This document shows positions 26,340 to 36,086 of a stretch of DNA of 64,000 nt, one piece after another (within the stretch, counting starts at the first letter, position 1; each line of letters opens with the position of its first letter). The translations under genes and the position numbers were made by a program. The DNA is taken from NCBI GenBank assembly GCA_013824715.1, contig PNOH01000009.1, forward strand, positions 50,959 through 114,958. The letters are read 5' to 3'. The stretch is from Odoribacter sp. (GTDB lineage Bacteria; Bacteroidota; Bacteroidia; Bacteroidales; Prolixibacteraceae). The notes below the pieces were generated by a model. The model worked only from the letters and a program-made list of their open reading frames with translations, was not told where the DNA came from and searched no databases.

Positions 26340-27605
26340 ATGAGTCAGAATATTCAATTCATAAATGGTCGTATCGTTGTTCCTGACCAGCCGATCATTC
26401 CGTTTATTGAAGGCGATGGTATAGGGAAAGATATCACAGAACCAAGCCAACGGGTTATCAATGCTGCTGTTAAGGCAGCTTATGGCGATTCGAAGAAACT
26501 CATCTGGAAAGAAGTTCTGGCAGGTAAAAAAGCCTTTGACCTGACCGGTGAATATATGCCCGACGAAACGCTCAAAGCTTTTCAGGAATATCTGGTCGGA
26601 ATCAAAGGTCCGCTTGAAACACCTGTTGGCGAAGGAATCCGTTCGTTAAATGTTGCCTTGCGGCAAACTTTGGACCTGTATGTCTGTCTGCGTCCAATCC
26701 GTTGGTTTAAAGGTGTCCCCTCACCTGTTCGTTATCCTGAGTTGGTTGACATGCACATATTCAGGGAAAATACAGAAGATATTTACGCCGGAATTGAGTT
26801 TATGACCGGTAGCGCCGAGGCCATTAAATTTTGTGATTTTTTGATTAACGAGATGGAAGTTAAGGTAATCCGATTTCCTGAGAGTAGCTCGTTTGGTGTG
26901 AAACCTGTTTCAAAAGAAGGCTCGGAGCGGCTAATCAGGGCAGCTATAAAGTATGCCATTGAACGGGAACTGCCTTCCGTAACCATTGTTCACAAAGGGA
27001 ACATCATGAAATTTACTGAAGGCGCATTCAAAAACTGGGGCTACGATTTGGCAGAAGCTGAATTCGCGCATCAGACATTTACCATGCGAAAATTTCAACA
27101 AATTGTACAGGAGAATGGATCGGAAGAAGCGAAAACTGCCTTATCCAAGGCAAAAGCGATGGGCAAAGTCATTGTTAAAGATGTTATTACCGACGCATTC
27201 CTTCAGGAAAGTTTATTACACCCTTACGAACACTCAGTAATTGCTACTTTAAACCTGAACGGCGATTACATTTCAGACCAGTTGGCAGCTATGGTTGGGG
27301 GTATCGGCATTTCTCCCGGGGCAAACATTAACTACATCAGTGGCTATGCCATTTTTGAAGCAACCCACGGAACAGCTCCAAATATTGCCGGTACCGGAAA
27401 AGCGAATCCTGGCTCACTCATACTTTCAGGAGCAATGATGCTCGAATACCTGGGGTGGTACGAAGCTGCAGAACATGTTTATGATGCCATTGAACATACT
27501 TTGTCGAAACGGAAAGTCACTTCCGATTTGTATAGTATGATGGAAGGGGCAACTTTATTATCAACTTCAGAATTCGCAAATGAGATTATTCGAAATATTC
27601 ATTAA
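26340..27605 (+). CDS. icd: Isocitrate dehydrogenase, E. coli Icd type, predicted NAD+-dependent
   Basis: A 421-residue protein collinear with E. coli Icd: [25 protein letters not shown] substrate loop (here [14 protein letters not shown], Ser102), [18 protein letters not shown] and [21 protein letters not shown]. The five residues that set NADP+ use in E. coli (Lys344, Tyr345, Val351, Tyr391, Arg395) are Asn348, Ile349, Ala355, Ser395 and Ser399 here. Ile, Ala and Ser at three of these sites are the changes known to turn the E. coli enzyme towards NAD+, so NAD+ use is predicted. It lies between the eukaryote-like NADP+ enzyme and citrate synthase. Confidence 0.92.
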   Translation: MSQNIQFINGRIVVPDQPIIPFIEGDGIGKDITEPSQRVINAAVKAAYGDSKKLIWKEVLAGKKAFDLTGEYMPDETLKAFQEYLVGIKGPLETPVGEGIRSLNVALRQTLDLYVCLRPIRWFKGVPSPVRYPELVDMHIFRENTEDIYAGIEFMTGSAEAIKFCDFLINEMEVKVIRFPESSSFGVKPVSKEGSERLIRAAIKYAIERELPSVTIVHKGNIMKFTEGAFKNWGYDLAEAEFAHQTFTMRKFQQIVQENGSEEAKTALSKAKAMGKVIVKDVITDAFLQESLLHPYEHSVIATLNLNGDYISDQLAAMVGGIGISPGANINYISGYAIFEATHGTAPNIAGTGKANPGSLILSGAMMLEYLGWYEAAEHVYDAIEHTLSKRKVTSDLYSMMEGATLLSTSEFANEIIRNIH

Positions 27606-27648
27606 TTTAGAGGACAAATTCAAGACTATACCTTAAACCAATGATACT

Positions 27649-28965
27649 ATGGAATACATAAAGAACAGATTTTATGAAAAAGCCATGAAAAACATGGCAG
27701 ATTTTCATAAGTTAAGAAAAGACTATGGCGATGTTGTTATAGGACAGGTAACTATTGATCAGGTGCTTTCCGGTATGAAGGGCATACCGGCGCTTCTGAC
27801 TGAGACATCAAAGCTTGATGCCAATGAAGGTATCAGGTTTAGAGGTTATTCACTTCCTGAATTACAACAGAAACTGCCCAAATTGGAAGAAGGAGGAGAA
27901 CCCCTTCCTGAAGGCTTGTTTTATCTGATGATGATTGGAGACATTCCTGAAAAAGAAGATGTACTTAATATTTCGAAGGATTGGGCAACCCGTGCCCATG
28001 TTCCACAGCACACTTTTGATGTGATAAATGCCCTGCCAAAAAATAGCAGGCCAATGACCCAGTTTAGCGCCGCAATTATTTCGATGGCCTACGATTCTGT
28101 ATTCATGAAAGCCTACCGCGCAGGTGTAAACAAAAAATTCTATTGGGACTTCATGTACGAAGATATCATGAACCTGATTGCACGTTTACCCCGAATTGCC
28201 GCTTACATCTATCGCCGTATTTATCACAACGGAAATCACATTGAACCTAACCCAACCCTTGACTGGGCAGGCAACCTGGCCCACATGATGGGTTTTGATT
28301 CTGCTGAAGTAAAAAACCTGCTGCGTCTTTATATGGTTATCCATGCCGATCATGAAGGCGGAAATGTTTCGGCTCACGCCACCCATCTGGTTGGTTCGGC
28401 CTTAAGCAATGCCTATTATTCGTTTGCTGCCGGAATGGTTGGGCTGGCTGGCCCACTGCATGGTTTTGCCAACCAGGAGGTCATGGACTGGATGGAAGAA
28501 ATGATCCAGCAACTGGGAACCGACGAACCTTCTGATGCTCAGATTGCAGCTTATATTGAACAAACCCTGATACAAGGCCGTGTAGTACCTGGTTACGGCC
28601 ATGCCGTGTTGAGGATCACCGACCCTCGTTTCACCGTGCAACAACAATTTGCCGAAAAATACATCGTGAACGACAAATTAATCAATACCGTAAACGCCAT
28701 ATATCGTGTGGCTCCGCCAATTTTGGAAGCTACCGGTAAAATCAAGAATCCATGGCCCAATGTGGATGCATTCAGCGGATCGCTGCTTAATCACTACGGA
28801 ATTACAGAATCTAATTTTTATACCGTACTTTTTGGCGTTTCGCGATCAATGGGAGTACTATCTTCTTTAGTTTTCGACCGCGTATATGGGCTTCCGCTTG
28901 AACGCCCGTCGTCGCAAACGCTGAGCTGGTTCATGAACAAAGCCGGAATTAAACACGAAGAATAA
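27649..28965 (+). CDS. gltA: Citrate synthase, mitochondrial-like type
   Basis: A 438-residue protein close to mitochondrial citrate synthase rather than the usual bacterial hexameric form: EGIRFRGYSLPELQ, GGEPLPEGLFYLMM, HADHEGGNVSAHATHLVGSAL, GLAGPLHGFANQEVMDWM, VPGYGHAVLRITDPRFT and NPWPNVDAFSGSLLNHYG. The histidines of HADHEGG, GPLHG and GYGHA and the Asp of NVDAFSG form the active site. It condenses acetyl-CoA and oxaloacetate. It is the last gene of the TCA cluster, 43 bases after the second icd, with a strong hairpin terminator after it. Confidence 0.94.
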   Translation: MEYIKNRFYEKAMKNMADFHKLRKDYGDVVIGQVTIDQVLSGMKGIPALLTETSKLDANEGIRFRGYSLPELQQKLPKLEEGGEPLPEGLFYLMMIGDIPEKEDVLNISKDWATRAHVPQHTFDVINALPKNSRPMTQFSAAIISMAYDSVFMKAYRAGVNKKFYWDFMYEDIMNLIARLPRIAAYIYRRIYHNGNHIEPNPTLDWAGNLAHMMGFDSAEVKNLLRLYMVIHADHEGGNVSAHATHLVGSALSNAYYSFAAGMVGLAGPLHGFANQEVMDWMEEMIQQLGTDEPSDAQIAAYIEQTLIQGRVVPGYGHAVLRITDPRFTVQQQFAEKYIVNDKLINTVNAIYRVAPPILEATGKIKNPWPNVDAFSGSLLNHYGITESNFYTVLFGVSRSMGVLSSLVFDRVYGLPLERPSSQTLSWFMNKAGIKHEE

Positions 28966-28986
28966 ATTTACCAAATTTGAAATTAT

Positions 28987-29026
28987 AGAAGAGGCCGGAC
29001 CCAATGTCCAGCTTCTTCTGGTTTTG
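28987..29026 (+). terminator. Terminator after the TCA cluster
   Basis: AGAAGAGGCCGGAC (28987-29000) pairs with GTCCAGCTTCTTCT (29006-29019), 14 positions with two G-T pairs, around a five-base loop; GGTTTT follows. It lies between convergent genes. Confidence 0.75.
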
Positions 29027-29028
29027 GA

Positions 29029-29814
29029 TTATTCTGTCCTGAATTCTGCCATGACGACTTTCAAATCTTGAAGTGGTTTTAATGATATTTCCGTACCCCT
29101 TTCACCTTTTTCCGAATAATCAAACGGATTATCCAGATCAACAATCAGAAAAACCATATACGAGATAAGGAAAGTAACTAATAAGGTGAAGAAAAGTGAG
29201 GCGTAGAAGGGTTCAATCTTTATTATTATCAAACCCAGACCGGTTAAAAATCCCATGGCTTCTACAATCGCGTAGGCCGAACCAATAAAATTGGTATCAC
29301 GGATAGTATCAATGCGCAAAATCAGTTTCCGGATATTATTTTGCTCATTCTTCATTTTCACAATATAAGCAGGCTGAATACCTTCCTTGTCTAACTCAAC
29401 GAAAAAATCGTTCATTTGTGCGAGTTTTTCGAACACTATTTTAGTCCGTTCTTTTTTGTAGAACCAATCCAACAGGGAATACATAAATGTCTTTTCAAAT
29501 TCAATGAATTTCCGGGCAGTTTCAGATTTTTTGCTTTTCCAGATGGTGTACGCATCGTCCATCATTGCTTTCATCGAGGCTGAAAGCTCACTGGGAATTT
29601 TCTCACTTTCCTTGTAGTCTGAAAGTACTCCGCTAATTAGAAAGCCGATCAGGAAAATAGTTCCGGCTACCAAACTGGTAAAAAGAGCATTTAACTCCAT
29701 CACTTCCAGACCAAATTTGTGCGAAAGAAGCTTCAATACTGCAATTAGAATCATCAGTGGCATTACTTTAACGGCAATCGACCATTTCTGCCAGAGTTGT
29801 TTTGGGGATCTCAT
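29029..29814 (-). CDS. Membrane protein, bestrophin/DUF4239-like
   Basis: A 261-residue protein with two membrane segments near the N-terminus (about 15-30 and 45-65), a long charged cytoplasmic region (70-185) and two segments near the C-terminus (about 190-235). The end, DLDNPFDYSEKGERGTEISLKPLQDL, resembles the LDxPF...PL tail of DUF4239/bestrophin-like proteins, which form channel-like bundles. That assignment is by eye and tentative. It is convergent with citrate synthase and lies 22 bases downstream of the broken rhuM. Confidence 0.5.
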   Translation of the reverse strand: MRSPKQLWQKWSIAVKVMPLMILIAVLKLLSHKFGLEVMELNALFTSLVAGTIFLIGFLISGVLSDYKESEKIPSELSASMKAMMDDAYTIWKSKKSETARKFIEFEKTFMYSLLDWFYKKERTKIVFEKLAQMNDFFVELDKEGIQPAYIVKMKNEQNNIRKLILRIDTIRDTNFIGSAYAIVEAMGFLTGLGLIIIKIEPFYASLFFTLLVTFLISYMVFLIVDLDNPFDYSEKGERGTEISLKPLQDLKVVMAEFRTE

Positions 29815-29836
29815 AAGTATGAATATTTTGAAAATG

Positions 29837-30656
29837 CTATTTATTTTTATGCTTCTTTAATTCCTGATCAAAAACTGATTCTATTAACTTGTCCTGAATA
29901 ATTCGATATTTCTCATATTCGCTTTCTGCAAGTGCAAGAGCAACATCGTGTGAAACCTTGCCCTGATGTTTCAATACAGCTTCTTCGTTAAACTGTAAAA
30001 AGGCATCCAATCTCAAAACCCAATCTTTCATAAACATGACTACCCCTTTCTGTGCCTGATTTTCAGCATAATCTAAATACATGGAAACAATCCGGTTTAA
30101 TCCGTCCAGTTCCTTCAAAAACATAGTCGGCGCTGCATTGCGAATAAATATCGGTGATTTTCTGATAGAACCGCCTTTCGCTCGACCGGATATCCCGAAT
30201 TCGGGCCAGTTGCTCCTCGAAATAATCCTTGCCAAACAGGTTATTCGGGTTTTTCAGCCGCTCATCATCCATTGTATAACCCTTAATGATGTATTCTTTT
30301 AGCAAAGCGGTTGCCCAAATCCTGAAATGTGTTGCCTGTGTGGAATTTACTCGGTATCCAACCGAAATGATGGCATCCAGATTATAAAACTGAGTGAAGT
30401 AATTTTTACCATCAGAGGCAGTATGTGCAATTTTTGCACTAACTGAAATCTCAGTTAACTCACCACTTTGAAAAATATTCTTTAAATGCTTGGTTACAAC
30501 GCTTCTTTCAACACCAAACAGATCGGCGATTTTCTGTTGCGTGAGCCATATTGTTTCGTTTTGCAAATAGATTTCAACCTTTACTTTGCCATTGGGCGTA
30601 GTGTAAAGTAATATTTCGTTGAAGCCTTCGGTTGCGGGTGTTTGTTTTTTTGCCAT
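29837..30656 (-). pseudogene. RhuM family gene with internal deletion and frameshift
   Basis: From the ATG at 30656 the first about 160 residues are a normal RhuM N-terminus: IWLTQQKIADLFGVERSVVTKHL (helix-turn-helix-like), FYNLDAIISVGYRVNS, FRIWATALLKEYIIKGY and ERRFYQKITDIYSQCSADY. The family normally continues for about 80 residues before a C-terminal LNRIVSMYLDYAE domain. Here that middle part is missing and the C-terminal domain (FLKELDGLNRIVSMYLDYAENQ through KVSHDVALALAESEYEKY) resumes in another frame. As written, two non-functional pieces result. RhuM genes often travel with restriction-modification genes, and a type IIG gene ends nine bases upstream. Confidence 0.8.
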
Positions 30657-30665
30657 AGCTTTGGG

Positions 30666-33600
30666 TTATCTCCCTTCAATGATCTGTATTTCTTCGGGTG
30701 TCAGTTCGTAAAGCTGATAAACCAGTTCATCTATCTTTCGCTCTAAATCATTCGTGACAATATTTGGGTTATGCCTTTTTGCCGTTAGGATTTGGTTTAC
30801 AAGCTCTTCAATAGCTAATTTTTGCTCGACCGACACTTTAGCTATTGGTATTTGCCCGAAGTATTGCCAAATTAACTGGTAGCCATTTTGTATCGCTGTG
30901 CAATATTTTGAAATTAACCACCACCCTATTTTCGAATTAAGGATACCAACTAAAAATTTATCGTCTTTAGGTATAATCCACATTGAATTATTGCAATACT
31001 GACCATTTTCATCATAAATAAAGCAAGGTTTTACCTGCATTACTTGATACATTATTTTGGGTGATTCAAATTCATGGTAATAGTCGCAAGCTCTCAATTC
31101 CCACCAAAAATCTCCCATATCTGTTCGTATCTCAGCCTTCTCTTTAAATGGAAACAAATGTCGGGCTATAGCGGGATAATTTTTCTCAAACCATTCCCAA
31201 GCAACTTCTGGATGCATATTCCCATACCTTGGAACAGGTTCTGCAATAAAGTTAGGATTGTCAGGTGACAAATTCCTTTTGATGGTAAACCCCTTGGGAA
31301 TTAAGATCAACCAATTATCGGCTTTTGAACTCGCATAAGGCTTAATATTTCTCCCAAGCAAAAACGATTTTATTAATTCTTCAGAATTCTTATCTTCTTC
31401 AATTAATCGTTCTTTGGTTTCTGAATTGATTAAAAAAGCTTCGGTAAGTCCTGTTAAAATTCCCCGATAGGAACTTCCGCTAATATAATCTGAAAGACTA
31501 ATTGACAGAGGTTTTAATCTTGATAATATCATTTGTTCTAAACCAGAAGAAATAACCCAGTTTTCATCTGATAAGTCAGAAAGGCTCATTTTATTGGTAT
31601 TCGAATTTACATAGCCCTCAAATTCTTTGTCGAATTGTAAGGTTTTAACCATTATTGAATTGAATGTGCTATTTGATTTTTCTTTTATTGCATCTAAAAT
31701 ACAAGGATAGGTCGTAACTCCACCAAATACTTGCAAATCGCCGAAATCAATAACAGAAAGCAGACGATTTTTTAGCAAAAATGAACGTAAAGATTTACCA
31801 TAGCCAGCTTGCATCCATTTATTAGGCATTATGAAACTAAAATGCCCTTTAGGTTTAAGTATTTGAAAACCCCTTTCAACAAAGAATACATATAAATCGG
31901 CTGTTCCTGAGTATGTATTATAATTATCTCTCAAATAGCTTTTTTGATCTTTAATTTCTTCTTGTCTTATATACGGCGGATTCCCAATAGTAACATCAAA
32001 TCCTTCAAACTCCCCTTTGTCATTCAACACTTCAGGAAATTCGAAACGCCATTCGAAGGCATTTTTATAAACCACATTGTTTTCAATGGTTTCTTTTTCG
32101 GCTTCCAGTTTAGCCAGTTTTTGAGCTACCTTATCCAATTTTTCTTTCAACTCTTTGGGTATTTTTTCGCCCCATTGCTGTTTGGTGTTCAGGTCGGTCA
32201 TCACATTATCCAATTCGCCCCGGGCTTTCGCTATTTTTGCCCGGAAAGGATCGTCGATGTTCGAACGAAAATCGCCTTTAATTGTGTCAATGATCTTTTG
32301 CAGGCCGCGTTTTACTTCGCGGTTCTTTTCGTTTTTGTAGTCGTTTACAAAACCCCGGTAGGCTTTAATGTCGTACTTAATGCTTCTCAGGGCTTTGCTC
32401 AAATCGGCATCAATGGCAAAACGGCTCACCAAACTGTTTCCACATTTGATGTTGATGTCTATGTTCGGAAGTGTTTCCAGTTCGGTAAAGTTGTTTTCTT
32501 CTTTGTAATAGGCGTTTTTCAGCAGTTCGATCCACAAACGCAGCCGACATATTTTCACCGAGTTTGGATTAATATCAACCCCAAACAAACAGTTTTCGAT
32601 AATTTGCTGTTTCTCATGGAAAAGTGTTTTTTGTAAGCGTTGCATTTCTTTGTTCAACGGTTTGCCGTTTTGCACCTTATATTCCAGAATATCGCCATTC
32701 TGATTGGTAATAATCAGTTCGTCGTTTACAATTTCAATTTCGTAACCGCCAATGCTATTCCCTTGCGCATCGGCCAAAATTCCCAATTCGGCCTTAATGC
32801 TGATCATTTCGTTGAGCGACGAAACCAGAAAATGCCCCGAACCTACAGCGGGGTCGCAAATACGCAGCGAATTAATTATTTGATTGGCGTTTAAAATTTC
32901 ATGAGTTTTGAACAAGCGTGAAGTGTAGTTTCGAACATCTTCAAATTTGTCAAACAGTTTTTGTCCTTTCTCAGATAATGCTTCATTAAACTTTTCGACT
33001 ACAGCCAGCCTGATAGACTGCTTACACATGTACATGGTAATAAAGCCGGGAGTGAAAATCGAACCGTCTTTGTATCCGTTAATTTTCTCGAATACCTTGC
33101 CCAAAACCGATGCATTGATCAGGGTTTTGTTGTCTTCCTGCACCTCGTCGGTTCCTTCGCTGGCAAAATCGTAAGCATCCAGAAACCTGAAAAGATAATC
33201 GAGTGTGGGCAGTTTATCCGCCTTCTTTTTTAGGTCTTTTAAAATGGTTGTGCCAATCAGTTCGAGCAATCCGGCATCGTCGAGCGCGTTGATTTTTATA
33301 GTTTGGTCTTCCAATTCGCTGATTTCGAAAAGCGAGCTGTTCAGGTATGGAACGCGGCTGTATTTGCCTTTAATCGCCTCGCTACGCTCGCCCAGATTTA
33401 CAGCCAGCACTTTGTGGAAAAGCTTAAACAGTTCGTCGAAATCGCGAATGGTTTCAGTGTTTAAAAAACAAAACGCTTTATTTCCCTGATGGTAAGTAAC
33501 CAACTGGCCTTCCAGTAATTTCAGAAACAAAATGCGGTTTATCCAGGTGATGCAAAGTTCAAGTGAAACATTGAAGATTCGTTCCTCCCGTGTTGTTCCG

Positions 33601-34523
33601 TAAGCCGATTGGTCGGGCAAACGATGCAAAACTTCCTCGGTATTGATAGCGTCAATAGTGGTTTCAAGTAATGACGCAGCATTTCGGTTTTCTTTCTTTC
33701 GCCTGATGATATTTTTTGATCCTTGCTTTGCTTCTTCGAGTCCGATAATGTGCAGCAATTCCTTATAAAACCGTTCGTTCAATGAATTACTGTCGTTGGG
33801 TGTGGCAATTTTCAGCAGATGCTGAGGCGAAAGAATCTTAAATAACGAACTTAATTCCCGGTCGTCTTCTTTCTTATTGTTTCTTAAAATAGTGTTATAA
33901 TCACGAATATCGAAGTAAATGCAAGGAATTTCTATATCGGTTTTTTGAATAATTTTTGCAATCTCTTCGTAAAAAAATGGGTTGTCCTTTTTGTCGTTGA
34001 TCTTTGTTTCGTAGAGTTTTTGGATTTGAGTATTGCGGTAAATGTGTTTGTCAAACTGGTTGGCATCGATGATATACCATTCGTTTATATTCGTTATTAC
34101 CAACTGTTTAAGTTGAATATTCCCGGCTTTATTCCGCTCGTCGAGGTAATAAAGAATTAATTCGTGAAGGGCTTTTTTGTTTGGGTTTTCAGCCGAAACC
34201 ATTTCATTCAGATTGTTGGGGCGTTTGGCTTCAATAATTACCCCAACTTCGCTGTCGGTACTTTTACCTAGATGAATTACCAAATCTTTTTTGTCTTTGG
34301 TATTTATGGCATTGATGTCCTTATAATAAGTGTCGCGTAAAAAGTCGCGCAAGTCATTTTTAAGGTGTTCTTCGCTCTCGTCCGTTGGACGCTTTTCAAT
34401 CGTACTAATTTTATCGAGCAAATCAATAAGGTGAACCTTAAAGGCATCAATGTCGCTTCTCAGCGGTTTTTGCTTTAAGAATGGTTTGAGCGCTTTTTTT
34501 GGTGATTGCGTTACTAATTTCAT
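30666..34523 (-). CDS. Type IIG restriction-modification protein (Eco57I-like)
   Basis: A single 1,285-residue polypeptide. The N-terminus has a PD-(D/E)xK-type nuclease pattern: Asp80 (KDLVIHLG) and IIEAK with Glu98 and Lys100. The methyltransferase follows, with motif I DPAVGSGHF (near residue 557) binding S-adenosylmethionine and catalytic motif IV NPPY (near residue 848, VTIGNPPYIRQE), which predicts N6-adenine methylation. The C-terminal about 350 residues (SGSSYRGILTGLTEAFLI, LGRNIKPYA, NSMWIIPKDDKF) are the TaqI-type specificity domain. One protein therefore recognises, methylates and cuts DNA. The target site cannot be read from sequence. No separate specificity or helicase gene is present. 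A broken rhuM lies directly downstream. Confidence 0.88.
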   Translation of the reverse strand: MKLVTQSPKKALKPFLKQKPLRSDIDAFKVHLIDLLDKISTIEKRPTDESEEHLKNDLRDFLRDTYYKDINAINTKDKKDLVIHLGKSTDSEVGVIIEAKRPNNLNEMVSAENPNKKALHELILYYLDERNKAGNIQLKQLVITNINEWYIIDANQFDKHIYRNTQIQKLYETKINDKKDNPFFYEEIAKIIQKTDIEIPCIYFDIRDYNTILRNNKKEDDRELSSLFKILSPQHLLKIATPNDSNSLNERFYKELLHIIGLEEAKQGSKNIIRRKKENRNAASLLETTIDAINTEEVLHRLPDQSAYGTTREERIFNVSLELCITWINRILFLKLLEGQLVTYHQGNKAFCFLNTETIRDFDELFKLFHKVLAVNLGERSEAIKGKYSRVPYLNSSLFEISELEDQTIKINALDDAGLLELIGTTILKDLKKKADKLPTLDYLFRFLDAYDFASEGTDEVQEDNKTLINASVLGKVFEKINGYKDGSIFTPGFITMYMCKQSIRLAVVEKFNEALSEKGQKLFDKFEDVRNYTSRLFKTHEILNANQIINSLRICDPAVGSGHFLVSSLNEMISIKAELGILADAQGNSIGGYEIEIVNDELIITNQNGDILEYKVQNGKPLNKEMQRLQKTLFHEKQQIIENCLFGVDINPNSVKICRLRLWIELLKNAYYKEENNFTELETLPNIDINIKCGNSLVSRFAIDADLSKALRSIKYDIKAYRGFVNDYKNEKNREVKRGLQKIIDTIKGDFRSNIDDPFRAKIAKARGELDNVMTDLNTKQQWGEKIPKELKEKLDKVAQKLAKLEAEKETIENNVVYKNAFEWRFEFPEVLNDKGEFEGFDVTIGNPPYIRQEEIKDQKSYLRDNYNTYSGTADLYVFFVERGFQILKPKGHFSFIMPNKWMQAGYGKSLRSFLLKNRLLSVIDFGDLQVFGGVTTYPCILDAIKEKSNSTFNSIMVKTLQFDKEFEGYVNSNTNKMSLSDLSDENWVISSGLEQMILSRLKPLSISLSDYISGSSYRGILTGLTEAFLINSETKERLIEEDKNSEELIKSFLLGRNIKPYASSKADNWLILIPKGFTIKRNLSPDNPNFIAEPVPRYGNMHPEVAWEWFEKNYPAIARHLFPFKEKAEIRTDMGDFWWELRACDYYHEFESPKIMYQVMQVKPCFIYDENGQYCNNSMWIIPKDDKFLVGILNSKIGWWLISKYCTAIQNGYQLIWQYFGQIPIAKVSVEQKLAIEELVNQILTAKRHNPNIVTNDLERKIDELVYQLYELTPEEIQIIEGR

Positions 34524-34590
34524 CGATTGGCCATGTCTGGAATTGGAGTTGCTAATTTATGACATTTAAACGCTAATTCGAAAGATTCTT

Positions 34591-34598
34591 TACTTTTG
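34591..34598 (+). promoter_or_regulatory. -7 promoter element TACTTTTG for the TauE-like gene
   Basis: TACTTTTG matches TAnnTTTG and lies 21 bases upstream of the start codon at 34620. Confidence 0.4.
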
Positions 34599-34619
34599 AC
34601 AGTTTAATAAAAATAGTAC

Positions 34620-35342
34620 ATGGAAATTGCTTTAATTGGCTGTATTGTTATTGTTGCATTTTTATATGCTTCAGCAGGACATGGCGGGGCTAGTGGTTAT
34701 CTGGCATTGATGGCCATTTTCGGCATTGCGCCGGTTTACATGAAAACATCCGCACTACTGCTCAACGTATTTGTTTCACTTATTGCGTTTGCTTCGTATT
34801 ACAAAGCAGGACATTTCAGATGGAGATTGTTGCTTCCCTTCGTGATCACTTCCATCCCCCTGGCTTTCATTGGCGCCAGGCTCGATATCAATCCGCACTT
34901 ATATAAAATTGTACTGGGATTATTACTTTTCCTGGCCACTTTTCGCATGTTATACAATCCTTCAGAAAAAAAAGTGACCAAAGCTCCATCATTTATGATT
35001 GCGATGGCAGCAGGCGCGGTTATTGGATTTTTTTCAGGAATGACAGGCATTGGCGGCGGCATAATTCTTAGTCCCATGATTTTACTGCTTAACTGGGCCA
35101 ATATCAAGGAAACCGCGGCTGTTTCTGCACTGTTTATTTTCCTGAATTCGGTTTCAGGACTTGTGGGCACCTGGCAACCAGGAATTACGCTTCCCCCCAA
35201 TATTATTTACTGGGTAATGGCAGGCTTGACGGGAGGTATGGCCGGAGCGTACTGGGGCAGCCATAGATTCCCGGTCAAGTGGCTCACTTATGCACTTTCG
35301 ATGGTTTTACTGATTGCAGGAGTTAAATTACTATTTGTGTAA
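34620..35342 (+). CDS. TauE/SafE family membrane exporter
   Basis: A 240-residue protein with about seven or eight membrane segments and the duplicated family pattern: ASAGHGGASGYLALM near the N-terminus and GFFSGMTGIGGGIILSPMILL in the middle. Family members export sulfite, sulfoacetate or other small organic anions; the substrate here is unknown. It starts at the ATG at 34620, divergent from the restriction-modification gene, and ends convergent with a decayed gene. Confidence 0.85.
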   Translation: MEIALIGCIVIVAFLYASAGHGGASGYLALMAIFGIAPVYMKTSALLLNVFVSLIAFASYYKAGHFRWRLLLPFVITSIPLAFIGARLDINPHLYKIVLGLLLFLATFRMLYNPSEKKVTKAPSFMIAMAAGAVIGFFSGMTGIGGGIILSPMILLLNWANIKETAAVSALFIFLNSVSGLVGTWQPGITLPPNIIYWVMAGLTGGMAGAYWGSHRFPVKWLTYALSMVLLIAGVKLLFV

Positions 35343-35369
35343 TATCACCAGCTACTGGATTAAAGGAAG

Positions 35370-35876
35370 AATGGTTGACGGCATTCATATCTTTATCCTA
35401 AGGTTTTGCGGCGTTGTAATATACATTTCCACTCATCCACACCGGAAGTTTGGCCTTGTTATAACTTTATAATCCATGTTTAAATTCATTACCCTGATTT
35501 GTGTGTCAATGGCAGCATGAAATTTAATTCCGCCAATTTCAGCTCCTGAAAACTGCCGTTTCGTCCAGATGTTATTAATGATTTCGGATCATTTAATCTC
35601 CACTTTTTCGCCGGAAGCAGCCCGGTAAACAATTCGTCTGGCATCGCTTTCACCACCATGCGCCGGATTGATCCGTTCGCGATATGTTCCCGCATGAACA
35701 ATAATTACATCGCCGGGCTGGGCAAGCTGAGCTGCAAAATTGATAGTTCGGAAGGGGTTGGCGGTTGAACCATCGTTATTATCACTTCCAGAAACGGAAA
35801 TGTGATATTCTTTGGCAAGGATACCTGATGTTGTCATTATCAAAAGTGCCAGCAGTTTTAATTTTATGTTTTTCAT
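35370..35876 (-). pseudogene. Decayed right-handed beta-helix glycosidase-like gene (GH141-like)
   Basis: From the ATG at 35876 a signal peptide and the start of a beta-helix protein are intact (EYHISVSGSDNNDGSTANPFRTI, PGDVIIVHAGTYRERINPAHGG). The frame ends after VEIK at a TGA where the family has Gly (KGSE), so GGA to TGA is the likely change. Reading continues in frame with SEIINN, then jumps to GAEIGGIKFHAAIDTQI, and in another frame to KLPVWMSGNVYYNAAKP with another stop. These are separate parts of a much longer protein, so most of the gene has been deleted. It sits beside the glycan gene cluster it may once have served. Confidence 0.75.
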
Positions 35877-35984
35877 TTTATCAGATATAAATTTATCTAT
35901 CGAATAATTTCAATTTCATTCTAAACCAAAGGATTTCATCCTTTTTTTTAGGTATGGTATCCTTTCAATTCTTGATCATCATTA

Positions 35985-36068
35985 ACGCTGACAGGTTCTC
36001 CGAACGCTGCCAGGTTAGACTAATATCGGATTGGAAACCTGTCAGCGTCGATACGACCTGACAGCGTC
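35985..36068. repeat. Four copies of an ACGCTGNCAGGTT word in opposing orientations
   Basis: ACGCTGACAGGTT (35985-35997) and ACGCTGCCAGGTT (36004-36016) run forward; AACCTGTCAGCGT (36036-36048) and GACCTGACAGCGTC (36055-36068) run reverse. They can fold into a hairpin with a 38-base loop, or two alternatives, downstream of the URO-D-like gene. Confidence 0.6.
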
Positions 36069-36086
36069 CAATGAAAAGAACAATCC

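Noticed and set aside
31944..32636. A 230-codon plus-strand frame inside the type IIG gene
   Set aside because: Phe- and Val-rich translation typical of the antisense of an A-rich gene; the minus-strand protein has clear motifs here.
30666..34523. BREX PglX or a type I HsdM
   Set aside because: The protein has its own N-terminal nuclease pattern and C-terminal specificity domain, and no BREX or HsdR/HsdS partner lies nearby.
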